Positions 16,419 through 24,555 of a stretch of 64,000 bases of DNA are shown piece by piece. Source of the DNA: Pedobacter cryoconitis (GTDB lineage Bacteria; Bacteroidota; Bacteroidia; Sphingobacteriales; Sphingobacteriaceae); contig NZ_JACHCE010000007.1 in assembly GCF_014200605.1 (NCBI RefSeq), forward strand, positions 1 to 64,000. The letters are read 5' to 3'. How positions within the stretch are numbered: the first letter of the stretch is position 1; the number at the start of each line of letters is the position of its first letter. A program made the translations under genes and the position numbers. The notes below the pieces were generated by a model. That model did no database searches and was not told the origin of the DNA. It saw nothing but the letters and a program-made list of their open reading frames with translations.

Positions 16419-16766
16419 ATGAAAGAATTTGTATTAATCTTCAGACACAGTAGTAATGGGCACATGGCACCTACCGCTGAACAGTTACAGGAAAGAATGA
16501 ACTGGCTTGCCAGTATTGCGGCCCAAAATAAACTGGCTGACAAAGGAAAAGCGCTTTCCGCCAATCTCGCTAAGACAGTCAGGCCCGATGGTGTGATTAC
16601 AGATGGCCCTTACACCGAGATCAAGGAATTTATTAACGGGTTCATTATCGTCCGGACAGAAACAATTGACGAAGCGGTTGCATTTGCCCAGAGTAATCCG
16701 ATTTTAAAAGCAGGGGGGAATGTCGAAGTAAGAGCCATCTTAACTCCTGGTGAAAAAGACCATTAA
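16419..16766 (+). CDS. YCII/DGPF-family protein linked to an ECF42 sigma factor
   Basis: 115 residues forming a single YCII (ferredoxin-like) domain: KEFVLIFRHSSNG at the start, NWLASIAAQNKLADKG, then the name-giving motif TDGPYTEIKEFINGF (DGPF family; here DGPY) and VAFAQSNPILKAGG, IEVR-like C-terminal strand. Family members are small dimeric proteins; the conserved His/Asp pair is seen in related YciI. Their co-occurrence with TPR-bearing ECF sigma factors (group ECF42) is well established, though the biochemical role is unknown. The next gene is such a sigma factor. No signal peptide; cytosolic. Confidence 0.85.
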   Translation: MKEFVLIFRHSSNGHMAPTAEQLQERMNWLASIAAQNKLADKGKALSANLAKTVRPDGVITDGPYTEIKEFINGFIIVRTETIDEAVAFAQSNPILKAGGNVEVRAILTPGEKDH

Positions 16767-16770
16767 GCAG

Positions 16771-18027
16771 ATGCAGAGAAGAGCGGAGATACAAGATGAT
16801 CTTCTGCGAAAACTTTTCAGGCTTGAGCAGGCTAAAATGACGGCGGTATTGTTCCGGCATTTTGGTCTGCAGCATATGGAAGTTGCCGAAGACATTGTCA
16901 GTGAAACATTTTTGAAAGCGACTGAATCCTGGCGTATGACCGGCATTCCGGAAAACCCGGAAGCGTGGCTATACGTGGTGGGTAAAAATAAAGCTAAAGA
17001 TTATCTCAAAAGAGTGGCACTGTTTGAATCGCAAATCAAAGAACAGTTAACATCAGGCAGGTCTGAGCAAGCAGAGGAACCCGACTTCGATCAGCAGACC
17101 ATTACTGACAGTCAGCTGGCCATGATCTTTACCGTATGTAATCCGGTCAATTCGCAGGAGGCACAGATCTGCCTCGCACTTCAAATCCTTTGTGGTTTCA
17201 GCATTGCCGAAATTGCTGCTGCCTTTTTAACGCAAACAGAAACTATCAAAAAACGGTTGCTGCGGGCCAGGAACAAACTCAGGGGTGAAGGTTTCCAGAT
17301 CAGTCAATTATCCGATTCTGCACTGGTTTTGCGATTGGATACTGTTTTAAGAACACTATACCTCTTGTTTAACGAAGGTTATTTTTCTTCCTCAGGGAAA
17401 CAATTGATCAGGAGTGAGCTTTGTGCAGAAGCGATAAGACTCACGCTGCTACTGGTTGAAAATCCGCAGACCAGTACAGACCAATGTAACGCGCTCCTTG
17501 CTTTAATGTGTTTTCAAAGTTCAAGATTTGAAGCCCGGATCAATAAAGCCGGGGAAAACATATTATTTGAACAACAGGATAAGCAATTGTGGAACAGGGA
17601 ATTGATAGAAAGAGGGAATTTCTACCTCGTCAATGCCTGCTCCGGAAATAGTGTTTCCAAATATCATTTGGAAGCGGGTATTGCCTATTGGCATACCGTT
17701 CCTGATACCGGTAACAAATGGAATACTATCCTGCAGCTTTACAATCAACTCTTGCTGATCGAATATACGCCACTCACAGCGCTTAACCGGACATTTGCTT
17801 TTTCCAGGGTTTATGGAAAGGAACAGGCTATTTGCGAAGCCGAAAAGCTAGGGTTAGAGGAGCTGAATGACTACCATGCTTTATTGGGGTATCTGTATGC
17901 AGACATAGAAATTTCCAGCGCCATAATACATTATCAAAAAGCGATCAAACTGACCAGCTCTAACATTGAAAAGTCTGCATTAACTAAAGAATTAGAAAGA
18001 TTAAAAAGAATAACAAATGAAAAATAA
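16771..18027 (+). CDS. ECF42-type sigma factor with C-terminal TPR-like domain
   Basis: 418 residues from ATG 16771, four bases after the upstream stop; a GTG at 16750 that overlaps the upstream gene is the alternative. Region 2 is MTAVLFRHFGLQHMEVAEDIVSETFLKA with WLYVVGKNKAKDYLKR; region 4 is ICLALQILCGFSIAEIAAAFL then ETIKKRLLRARNKLR. After about residue 190 comes the long C-terminal extension of this group (LYLLFNEGYFSSSG, SEAIRLT-like segment, TALNRTFAFSRVYG, DYHALLGYLYADIE), made of helical TPR-like repeats and needed for activity in studied ECF42 members. No anti-sigma gene is present. It overlaps the DoxX-like gene by 11 nt, suggesting that gene is part of the same unit. Confidence 0.88.
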   Translation: MQRRAEIQDDLLRKLFRLEQAKMTAVLFRHFGLQHMEVAEDIVSETFLKATESWRMTGIPENPEAWLYVVGKNKAKDYLKRVALFESQIKEQLTSGRSEQAEEPDFDQQTITDSQLAMIFTVCNPVNSQEAQICLALQILCGFSIAEIAAAFLTQTETIKKRLLRARNKLRGEGFQISQLSDSALVLRLDTVLRTLYLLFNEGYFSSSGKQLIRSELCAEAIRLTLLLVENPQTSTDQCNALLALMCFQSSRFEARINKAGENILFEQQDKQLWNRELIERGNFYLVNACSGNSVSKYHLEAGIAYWHTVPDTGNKWNTILQLYNQLLLIEYTPLTALNRTFAFSRVYGKEQAICEAEKLGLEELNDYHALLGYLYADIEISSAIIHYQKAIKLTSSNIEKSALTKELERLKRITNEK

Positions 18028-18403
18028 ACAATTATACTATTGGATATTAACAGGTCTGCTATCATTTTATATGCTGTTCGCTGCCTGGTTTGCTGAAACA
18101 CATCAGGCCGAATTTACTGGCCGTATGGGGTTCCCGGCCTATTTCCGGGTTGAACTGACCATTGCTAAGATAATCGGTGCTATAGTGCTGTTAATCCCCC
18201 AAACCTCTCAAAGAATCAGAGAATGGGTTTATGTTGGCTTTTGTATTTGCATGATTTCTGCATTTATTGCCAAATGCAGCAGTGGTTACGGTTTTATGGA
18301 GGCTGCACAACCTGCATTTTCATTGGTTTTTTTCTTACTGGTGATATTCCTTCTCCAAAAAGTGAATAACCAGCCTTATAAGCTATCAGAAAAGCAGAGC
18401 TGA
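18017..18403 (+). CDS. DoxX-like small membrane protein
   Basis: 128 residues with four hydrophobic helices: YYWILTGLLSFYMLFAAWF, RVELTIAKIIGAIVLLIP, EWVYVGFCICMISAFIAK and PAFSLVFFLLVIFLL. The FPAYFRVELTIAKIIGA segment is typical of the DoxX_2-like family. It overlaps the sigma factor gene by 11 nt and so belongs to the YCII-ECF42 unit. In other genomes small membrane proteins of this sort are common ECF42 neighbours. Possible roles are in membrane redox stress; none is proven. Confidence 0.75.
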   Translation: MKNKQLYYWILTGLLSFYMLFAAWFAETHQAEFTGRMGFPAYFRVELTIAKIIGAIVLLIPQTSQRIREWVYVGFCICMISAFIAKCSSGYGFMEAAQPAFSLVFFLLVIFLLQKVNNQPYKLSEKQS

Positions 18404-18450
18404 TCCTGATACAAAAGACATCATTAAAAACTTGCGGTTGACAGGTTGTT

Positions 18451-18503
18451 CCCTAGTCAAATAGGGGTTGAAAACCCCTTTTAAATACACTATTTGACAA
18501 GGG
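18451..18503. repeat. nested palindrome (14-bp outer arms, 7-bp inner hairpin)
   Basis: The outer arms CCCTAGTCAAATAG (18451-18464) and CTATTTGACAAGGG (18490-18503) are complementary at 13 of 14 positions. Inside is a second hairpin, AGGGGTT (18463-18469), loop GAA, AACCCCT (18473-18479), followed by TTTT. It lies 47 bp after the DoxX-like stop codon. The inner hairpin with its T-run could end the sigma factor transcript, but the outer palindrome is more than a terminator needs. It may be a REP- or MITE-like relic. Confidence 0.65.
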
Positions 18504-18767
18504 TCCAAGGTTAAGTTAACAGGTTATGTCATATTTTTTAATAAAGCGATTTCACCTCCAATACCTGCAATTTATTCGCAGTCGATTTTCAAAACACAGA
18601 AAATAAAGACTTATGGTTTTTTTGATTATGCAATCAATGAAGCATTGATCCTTTCAGCCAGGATGTGATTATAGCTCATCCCGATGTACTGCTGTCTTAT
18701 TGCAACCGGTATCAAAACAGACAGTTCATCACCCGAAGGGTAAACAGCAATGAAATGCTGACTAAGG

Positions 18768-18908
18768 TTGAAAGAACTTTCTGTAAGTCAGATTGCTTAT
18801 AAATTAGGTTTTGAGTATTCTCAATTCTTCAATAAGCTGTTTAAAAACAAGACCAGCAAAACTTCTGTAAAATACAGACGATTTTTTACAATTGCGGCTT
18901 ACTCCTGA
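18768..18908 (+). pseudogene. remnant of an AraC-family regulator
   Basis: 47 codons encode the end of an AraC DNA-binding domain: LKELSVSQIAYKLGFEYSQF then FNKLFKNKTSKTSVKYRR. The family signature would be F-x-K-x-x-G-x-x-P-x-x-R; here Pro is replaced by Ser and Gly by Ser. The upstream 230 bp contain further protein-like pieces in shifted frames (for example HPDVLLSYCNRYQNRQF and DYAINEALIL), consistent with decay of the rest of the gene. There is no usable start. It sits between the nested palindrome and the WYL regulator. Confidence 0.65.
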
Positions 18909-18941
18909 TGACCGATAGTGATAAATGTCTTAAATTGCCGG

Positions 18942-19892
18942 ATGAATCGAATAGACCGGCTTTCTTCCATTATTATTCAGCTGCAATCACGCAGGACTGT
19001 GAAAGCGAAAGATATTGCAGAACGGTATTCCATTAGTTTGAGAACTGTTTACAGAGATATCAGCTCATTGGAAGAAGCAGGAATTCCTATTATAGGAGAA
19101 TCAGGGATTGGTTATTCTTTACAGGAAGGTTATAGGTTACCTCCGGTGATGTTTACACGTGAAGAAGCAACGGCCCTGATCACTGCAGAAAAGTTAGTGG
19201 CTCAGTTAACTGACGCAAGTAATGGGAATTTATTTTCCAATGCACTGGATAAAATACGTTCTGTAATGGAAATAGGGGAAAAGGATTACCTCAGCCGCAT
19301 GGAAGGTAAAATCGAAGTGGTCAGGAATTCTATTGTTCAGGATTTGACCCAGGATAATATTTTACAGCTCATCTTAGCCGGGCTGGGAGGGCACCTGGTG
19401 ATGAAGCTGCATTATGCTGCACCCTATACACCGCAGGAAACAAAGCGGGTAATTGAACCTGTAGGTGTGTTTTATGTAAACCGGTACTGGCACCTGATTG
19501 CTTTCTGCCGGGAGAAAAATGACTACCGGGATTTTAGGTTCGACCGTATTAAACAATTATCTGCAACGGATGTTAAATTCAAAACCAAACATCCTGTATT
19601 AAAGAGTTTCTTAAATAATCAGTATAAGGATATAAAACTGGAAGAAATTACCTTATTGGTTGACAACAAGGGAGCTCAGCAAATTGGTGATTCAAAATAT
19701 TATTATGGTTATATCTCAGAACGGAGTACAGTGGCTGGCATAGAAATGGAATTTCTGACGATGTCTGTTGATGGATTTGCACGCTGGTATATCTCTATTG
19801 CTGATCATGCAACGATAATTCATTCAGCACTGTTAAAAACAACAGTGAAATCACTATTCACTTCATTTTCCAGCACCATAGAAAATATTTAA
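18942..19892 (+). CDS. YafY/WYL-domain transcriptional regulator
   Basis: 316 residues from ATG 18942 (an upstream in-frame ATG at 18918 adds eight non-conserved residues). The N-terminus is a DeoR-type winged HTH: RTVKAKDIAERYSISLRTVY then RDISSLEEAGIPI and GYSLQEGYRLPP. The C-terminal WYL domain carries YWHLIAFCREKNDYRDFRF and DRI, the ligand-binding (often nucleic-acid or small-molecule) core, followed by the WCX-like region. The alpha/beta hydrolase gene follows 66 bp downstream on the same strand, and this regulator likely controls it. It may also govern the Tet-type MFS gene. Confidence 0.88.
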   Translation: MNRIDRLSSIIIQLQSRRTVKAKDIAERYSISLRTVYRDISSLEEAGIPIIGESGIGYSLQEGYRLPPVMFTREEATALITAEKLVAQLTDASNGNLFSNALDKIRSVMEIGEKDYLSRMEGKIEVVRNSIVQDLTQDNILQLILAGLGGHLVMKLHYAAPYTPQETKRVIEPVGVFYVNRYWHLIAFCREKNDYRDFRFDRIKQLSATDVKFKTKHPVLKSFLNNQYKDIKLEEITLLVDNKGAQQIGDSKYYYGYISERSTVAGIEMEFLTMSVDGFARWYISIADHATIIHSALLKTTVKSLFTSFSSTIENI

Positions 19893-19958
19893 AATCTTGC
19901 TGACACAAGGCTGTCACAACCCTGATGTTTCTTTGCTGTACAAATTAAAAGAAACAAA

Positions 19959-20885
19959 ATGGAAAGAGCAATTGATGCTAATTACAGTAAGGACGCACTC
20001 AAAGATGAGGAGCTGGTTAAATTATTACCAGGATTTACAAATAAAAATGCAGTTGTTAACGGAGTTAATATTCATTACGTTGAAGGTGGACAGGGAGAAC
20101 CCCTGATCTTAATTCCGGGATGGCCGCAAACCTGGTGGGCATTTCATCAAATGATGCCGCTGTTAGCCGAAAAATTTCATGTTATCGTAGTTGATATGAG
20201 AGGAATGGGTACCAGTGACAAACCGGAAACCGGTTATGATAAGAAAACTATGGCTAAAGATATCTTCGAACTGATTCATCATATCGGATACGGTAAAGTT
20301 AATATTGCGGGACATGATATCGGTGCGCAGGTAGCGTTTAGCTTTGCGATGAATCATTCCGAAGCTACTGCTAAACTGATCATCCTTGATACACCTCACC
20401 CTAATGCAGGTATGTATTATATCCCGCTGATCGCAGCCGGCAATAATTCGTTGAGTAGTGAGCAGCCTCAAAACCATATGTGGTGGATGGCGTTTAACCA
20501 GGTAAAAGGATTACCTGAGCAGCTTTTAACCGGCAGATCAAACTTAGTACATGATTATGTTTTTAAATATGCATCTGTAAATGAAGAAAGTATCAGTGAA
20601 TTTGACCGTGCGGTATATCTTGCTGCTTACGATAATGCTGATGGTATACGTGCCGGTAATGGATGGTACCAGACTTTTGCACAGGATATAGAAGATAGTC
20701 AGTCATATGGTCAGCTAAATATTCCGGTACTGGGTATTGGAGGTAGTGGTTATGAGTTGCTTCAAAGAGAATTGCCTCCTTATGCTGCTGATTTAAAAGT
20801 AGTGAAAATTGAAGAGAGCGGGCATTTTATTCTGGAAGAAAAACCTCAGGAAACAGCCAGTCTGATGATAGAATTTCTAAAATAG
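19959..20885 (+). CDS. alpha/beta hydrolase, epoxide-hydrolase/haloalkane-dehalogenase-like
   Basis: 308 residues of a complete fold. The oxyanion-hole segment is LIPGWPQTWWAFHQ (the HGxP motif with Pro-Gly in place of His-Gly). The nucleophile elbow is IAGHDIGAQVAFSFA, giving Asp as nucleophile as in epoxide hydrolases and dehalogenases. The catalytic His is in EESGHFILEEKPQE near the C-terminus. VVDMRGMGTSDKP is the usual post-beta-4 segment. No signal peptide. It is a close paralogue of the protein at 57697-58620. It follows a WYL regulator and precedes an MFS efflux gene, which fits removal of a toxic hydrophobic compound, but the substrate is unknown. Confidence 0.88.
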   Translation: MERAIDANYSKDALKDEELVKLLPGFTNKNAVVNGVNIHYVEGGQGEPLILIPGWPQTWWAFHQMMPLLAEKFHVIVVDMRGMGTSDKPETGYDKKTMAKDIFELIHHIGYGKVNIAGHDIGAQVAFSFAMNHSEATAKLIILDTPHPNAGMYYIPLIAAGNNSLSSEQPQNHMWWMAFNQVKGLPEQLLTGRSNLVHDYVFKYASVNEESISEFDRAVYLAAYDNADGIRAGNGWYQTFAQDIEDSQSYGQLNIPVLGIGGSGYELLQRELPPYAADLKVVKIEESGHFILEEKPQETASLMIEFLK

Positions 20886-20971
20886 CATTTTATGGATAAC
20901 CCCTTCTTTTTATCAGGAGGGGATTATCTGCTGCTGTACGCAAAAATAAATTACAAACAATTTCCAATCAA

Positions 20972-22183
20972 ATGACTGAAAAGAAAAATACCGCGATGGT
21001 ATTTATCCTGGTAACGCTATTTATAGATTTTACCGGGTTCGGAATTATTATTCCGGTTTTACCAAAACTGATTCAAAGCTTCACTGGCGGTAATATTAGT
21101 GTCGCTGCAAATTATGGCGGATATCTGATGGCCGCTTTTGCATTAGCCCAATTTGTGTTTTCGCCGGTTATGGGTGGCCTGAGTGATCAATTTGGAAGAA
21201 GACCTGTATTATTGATCTCTTTATTTGGCCTGGGTATAGATTATATTTTCTTAGCTTTTGCACCCTCTGTATTTTGGTTGTTTATTGGGCGCATTATCGC
21301 AGGAATAACGGGGGCAAGCGTGAGTACAGCATTAGCTTATATTGCAGACATTTCTAAGCCAGAACAAAAATCCAGAAACTTTGGCCTGGTTGGTGCCGTC
21401 TTTGGGCTTGGTTTTATTCTTGGACCAGCTATTGGTGGACTTTTCAGCACATTTGGCCTTCGGGTTCCTTTTATGATTTCTGCCGGCTTAGCTTTGGCTA
21501 ACTGGTTATACGGCTATTTTTTATTGCCAGAATCTTTGGCAGAAGTAAATAAAAGGAAGTTTTCGTGGAGAAGGGCGAACCCAGTCGGCGCATTTATAAA
21601 TATTTCTAAATACCCGGCAATCATTGGATTACTGGCTGCTTTATTTTTACTTTATATCGCTAACCAATCAGTAAATACCAACTGGTCCTATTATGTGATC
21701 GAAAAATTCCATTGGGATTCTACGATGATCGGTTATTCATTAGGACTGGTGGGCTTAGTTCTTGCAGTTGTTCAGGGAGGATTACTCAGATTTATTACCA
21801 CCAATAACCATCAAAAGCTGGCAATTTACTACGGGCTTATCTTATATATCATCGGGTTTATTTGTTTTGCATTTGCAGCAAATGGAACCTGGATGCTATT
21901 GTTTATTTTACCTTATGGTCTGGCAGGAATTGGCGGTCCGGCAATGCAGAGTCTGATTTCAAATCATGTTGCTCCAAATTCGCAGGGAGAGTTACAGGGA
22001 ATTACCACCGGTCTGCAAAGTCTGGCTGCAATTATAGGCCCCTGGCTTGTAAGTAAGGGTTTTGTTTATTTCACTGGGCCTTCTGCACCAGTGTATTTTC
22101 CAGGTGCCCCGTTTATTTTTAGTGCTGTTTTGACCCTGGTTGGTTTAATCATTGCATTTAAAACAATAAATAAATATCAGTAG
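20972..22183 (+). CDS. TCR/Tet-family MFS efflux transporter
   Basis: 403 residues with twelve hydrophobic segments. The N-terminal IDFTGFGIIIPVLPKLI segment is diagnostic for the DHA1 Tet-type group, and motif A between helices 2 and 3 is GGLSDQFGRRPVLL. LGFILGPAIGGLFSTFG is motif C (antiporter signature) in helix 5. It resembles tetracycline/H+ antiporters of the TetA kind, but such chromosomal genes in Bacteroidetes export various drugs, so tetracycline resistance should not be assumed. It follows the hydrolase by 86 bp and ends at a hairpin shared with the convergent VOC genes. Confidence 0.85.
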   Translation: MTEKKNTAMVFILVTLFIDFTGFGIIIPVLPKLIQSFTGGNISVAANYGGYLMAAFALAQFVFSPVMGGLSDQFGRRPVLLISLFGLGIDYIFLAFAPSVFWLFIGRIIAGITGASVSTALAYIADISKPEQKSRNFGLVGAVFGLGFILGPAIGGLFSTFGLRVPFMISAGLALANWLYGYFLLPESLAEVNKRKFSWRRANPVGAFINISKYPAIIGLLAALFLLYIANQSVNTNWSYYVIEKFHWDSTMIGYSLGLVGLVLAVVQGGLLRFITTNNHQKLAIYYGLILYIIGFICFAFAANGTWMLLFILPYGLAGIGGPAMQSLISNHVAPNSQGELQGITTGLQSLAAIIGPWLVSKGFVYFTGPSAPVYFPGAPFIFSAVLTLVGLIIAFKTINKYQ

Positions 22184-22201
22184 GCTAGATAGCCTACTGA
22201 T
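22176..22201. terminator. bidirectional hairpin between convergent genes
   Basis: CAGTAGGCT (22178-22186), loop AGAT, AGCCTACTG (22191-22199) form a perfect stem that extends by two A-T pairs to 22176-22201. It overlaps the MFS stop codon and ends 3 bp before the stop of the convergent VOC gene. The following T-run is weak, so termination strength is uncertain. Confidence 0.5.
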
Positions 22202-22203
22202 TG

Positions 22204-23052
22204 TTACTCTGCTGCTTTTTTAAGTTCTTCGATATCAAACTTCTTCATTTTCATAAAAGCATTCATAACTTTTGGTGCTTTCTCAGGATCAGTCATCAGG
22301 CTGCCAAGAATAGAAGGGACGATCTGCCACCAAACGCCGAAAGCATCCTGACACCAGCCGCACATCGCTTCTTTGCCGCCCTCTGTCAGGTTAAGCCAGA
22401 AGAAATCAATCTCTGCCTGCGTATCACAATTGACGACCAGGCTAACCCCCTGATCAAAACCAAAGTGATGTGGCCCGGAGCTATCCATTGCCGAAATTCT
22501 GTAGTCGTTTATCTTAAACTGTCCGTATTTTATATTTCCTGCTGTATCGTGTTCTCCAGCTTCATAACGGGCCATAATCTCTGTTGAAGAGTTCTCAAAT
22601 AATGAAGTGTAAAAGCTGATCGCTTTTTCTGCTTTCCCGTTTTGCTCTCCTGTAAACATCAGACTTGGAAAAATGTCACGCTGCTGCTGTTCACCTGGCA
22701 TACCGAGGGAAAGCTGCCAGGATACCCCATATTTATCTTGTACCCAGCCATACTTGTTGCTCCAGGGATAGCTGTTCAGGGGCATCATAATATTTCCGCC
22801 TTCGGTTAAGATTTTCCATGCCTGATCAATTTCTTCTGCAGTTTCGCAAATGGTGAAGAACGATATCGAAGGATTTGGTTTATAATCCGGGCCTCCATTT
22901 AAGCCCATGAATTGTTTGCCGTGGATATGAAAAGTAACCACTACAGGAGTACATACTTTGACTTCAGCATCCGGAAAAGCCAGACAATAGTAGTCCGCGG
23001 CTTCTTTGGCATTGCCATTAAACCAGATGCAGGGATAGATTAAGTGTTTCAT
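22204..23052 (-). CDS. two-domain VOC/PhnB-like protein
   Basis: 282 residues made of two 3-dmu-9_3-mt (PhnB-like, VOC superfamily) domains. Domain one (about 1-125): IYPCIWFNGNAKEAADYYCLAF, FMGLNGGP, WVQDKYGVSWQLS. Domain two (about 130-270): IFPSLMFTGEQNGKAEKAIS, SAMDSSGPHHFGF, WCQDAFGVWWQIVP. The usual metal ligands of glyoxalases are not all present, as in PhnB proteins, so catalysis is doubtful. It overlaps the upstream VOC gene by 4 nt (ATGA), implying translational coupling. It may bind or modify a small organic molecule; the substrate is unknown. Confidence 0.85.
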   Translation of the reverse strand: MKHLIYPCIWFNGNAKEAADYYCLAFPDAEVKVCTPVVVTFHIHGKQFMGLNGGPDYKPNPSISFFTICETAEEIDQAWKILTEGGNIMMPLNSYPWSNKYGWVQDKYGVSWQLSLGMPGEQQQRDIFPSLMFTGEQNGKAEKAISFYTSLFENSSTEIMARYEAGEHDTAGNIKYGQFKINDYRISAMDSSGPHHFGFDQGVSLVVNCDTQAEIDFFWLNLTEGGKEAMCGWCQDAFGVWWQIVPSILGSLMTDPEKAPKVMNAFMKMKKFDIEELKKAAE

Positions 23053-23465
23053 TTTTTGCTAAAGTTAATCATCCAGTAAACACCATATTTGTCTTTAAAT
23101 GAGCCAAAATAATCGCCCCAGAACATGTCTTCCATTGGCATTTGAACTGTTCCTCCTGCAGAGAGCCCATTAAAAATCCGGGTGGCTTCATCACGGCTGT
23201 CAGGTGAAATAGAGATATAATTGTTGTTACCTGGCTGCAGTACATGCCCCATTGATTTAACACAGTCTGATGCCATGAGGGATTGTCCGTCGCCTAAGGG
23301 CAAAGAAACATGCATCGTTAGATTTTTTTCCTCGTCAGGGAGGTTTTCCGTGCCTGGTGCATCACTCATTTTCTGGATAAACAATTCACCACCGAAAACA
23401 GATTGATAGAATTTGAAAGCTTCTGCTGCATTACCATCAAAATTTAAATAAGGGTTAAGTTTCAT
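23049..23465 (-). CDS. single-domain VOC/PhnB-like protein
   Basis: 138 residues, one PhnB-like VOC domain: LNPYLNFDGNAAEAFKFYQSVFGG, then DGQSLMASDC, ISISPDSRDEATRIF and FGSFKDKYGVYWMINF at the C-terminus. Length is standard for PhnB homologues. It is the first gene of the two-gene VOC unit. A -7-like element TAGCTTTG lies on the minus strand at 23488-23495, about 22 nt upstream of the ATG, but I see no -33 element at the right distance. Confidence 0.85.
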   Translation of the reverse strand: MKLNPYLNFDGNAAEAFKFYQSVFGGELFIQKMSDAPGTENLPDEEKNLTMHVSLPLGDGQSLMASDCVKSMGHVLQPGNNNYISISPDSRDEATRIFNGLSAGGTVQMPMEDMFWGDYFGSFKDKYGVYWMINFSKK

Positions 23466-23539
23466 AGTTTGGTTGTTTTGTGTATATCAAAGCTAAAATA
23501 AGGGGGTTGAAATCTACTTGCCATAGGACAAGAAATAAA

Positions 23540-24115
23540 CTATCTTTCTTTAACAATTTCCTTCCTGATCCTGCTTAAAGAGGTATCTGTAATACCCAGA
23601 TAAGTGGCTATAAATTTTAAGGGTGCCTGTTGCAAAATCTGAGGGTGCTGCTCCTGTAATTTTTTATACCGGTCAATAGCAGAGTCGGTTATCATTGATA
23701 CCGTACGTTGTTTAAGCTGGAACAGGCTTTCAGACATCCACAATCTGCCCCATTCATTGAAACCTTTGATCGCATGGTATAAAACCTGGAATTGATCAAG
23801 ACCAATTACATAACATTTACAGTCTGTTAATGCCTGGATATACTCAACAGTAGGGATTTGATGAAAAAGAGAAATAACGTCTATAGCAATTTCATCTTTT
23901 CCGATAAACCCGGTAGTGATGTCATTTCCATTGAAGTCATAAACATAAGACCTGACCATGCCCTGCACAATGCAGGAATATGAGTTGGCTACCTGTCCTT
24001 TTTTGAGCAGATAATCACCCTTGTTTAGATTTACTGGCTGATGAGCTTCAAAAATAGTTTCAAGCTCAGATAGTGTTAATAACGGATGCTGATATATGGT
24101 TTGCAATGCTGGCAT
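23540..24115 (-). CDS. Crp/Fnr-family transcriptional regulator
   Basis: 191 residues. A cyclic-nucleotide-binding-like jelly roll occupies about 10-125 (NLNKGDYLLKKGQVANSYSCIVQGMVRSYVYD is its core) and a short winged HTH the rest (FIATYLGITDTSLSRIRKEI). The cyclic-nucleotide phosphate-binding R and the Fnr Cys cluster are both absent, as in the large Bacteroidetes group of Crp-like proteins whose ligands are unknown. It lies 74 bp upstream of the VOC pair on the same strand and may regulate it. Confidence 0.85.
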   Translation of the reverse strand: MPALQTIYQHPLLTLSELETIFEAHQPVNLNKGDYLLKKGQVANSYSCIVQGMVRSYVYDFNGNDITTGFIGKDEIAIDVISLFHQIPTVEYIQALTDCKCYVIGLDQFQVLYHAIKGFNEWGRLWMSESLFQLKQRTVSMITDSAIDRYKKLQEQHPQILQQAPLKFIATYLGITDTSLSRIRKEIVKER

Positions 24116-24178
24116 GAAAAAAATATAAAACAGGTTATTTCCTATATAAAGAGAAGTAAAAATTCTTATAACATGAAA

Positions 24179-24544
24179 TTAACGGCTTTTTTTTATAAAA
24201 TTCACATAGACTGTGATCATGATGGCAGTTGCAAAGCTGATTCCTGTAATCGCGTCAATCAGTGCAGAAGAGATAGGCTGTCCGGATATTTTGTCTGCAT
24301 AATATTTGACGAAAGAATTTGGGAGATCGGTTTCGCCCAGGCTTTCTTTAATCTGCCATTGCCAGTCTGTAACCGGACAATAGCCCAGGCCATACCAGAT
24401 ACCCAGGATTAACCAGCAGCCTAAAGTCAATGCGACCACAATAAGATGTAGTTTTCTGGTGGAAGGCCATATCCAGCCCAATAGGTTAAACCCTATAATG
24501 ACAAGATGCAGGAGCGTAAAAAAACAATCAAGCAGGTGGTACAT
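24179..24544 (-). CDS. DUF2784-family small membrane protein
   Basis: 121 residues, four hydrophobic helices. LLHLVIIGFNLLGWIWPSTR, ALTLGCWLILGIWYGLGYCPVTDWQWQIKE and LIDAITGISFATAIM are the pattern of DUF2784. The motif G-Y-C-P-V-T-D-W-x-W is the family's most conserved part and carries a membrane-boundary Cys. Function is unknown. It sits 11 bp downstream of a GNAT gene on the same strand and probably shares its transcript. Confidence 0.75.
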   Translation of the reverse strand: MYHLLDCFFTLLHLVIIGFNLLGWIWPSTRKLHLIVVALTLGCWLILGIWYGLGYCPVTDWQWQIKESLGETDLPNSFVKYYADKISGQPISSALIDAITGISFATAIMITVYVNFIKKSR

Positions 24545-24555
24545 TATTTAGCAGA

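Noticed and set aside
18451..18503. Integron attC site
   Set aside because: No GTTRRRY/RYYYAAC core pair at the ends, no cassette-like gene order and no integrase in the window.
20886..20971. Hairpin between the hydrolase and the MFS gene (ATAACCCC / GGGGATTAT)
   Set aside because: The stem has a bulge and no T-run follows, so it is not listed as a terminator.
20972..22183. Tetracycline resistance determinant
   Set aside because: The protein is in the Tet-type MFS group, but chromosomal members have diverse substrates and no tetR-like gene is adjacent.
22201..22587. 128-codon plus-strand frame antisense to the two-domain VOC gene
   Set aside because: It is a shadow of a clear VOC coding region on the other strand.
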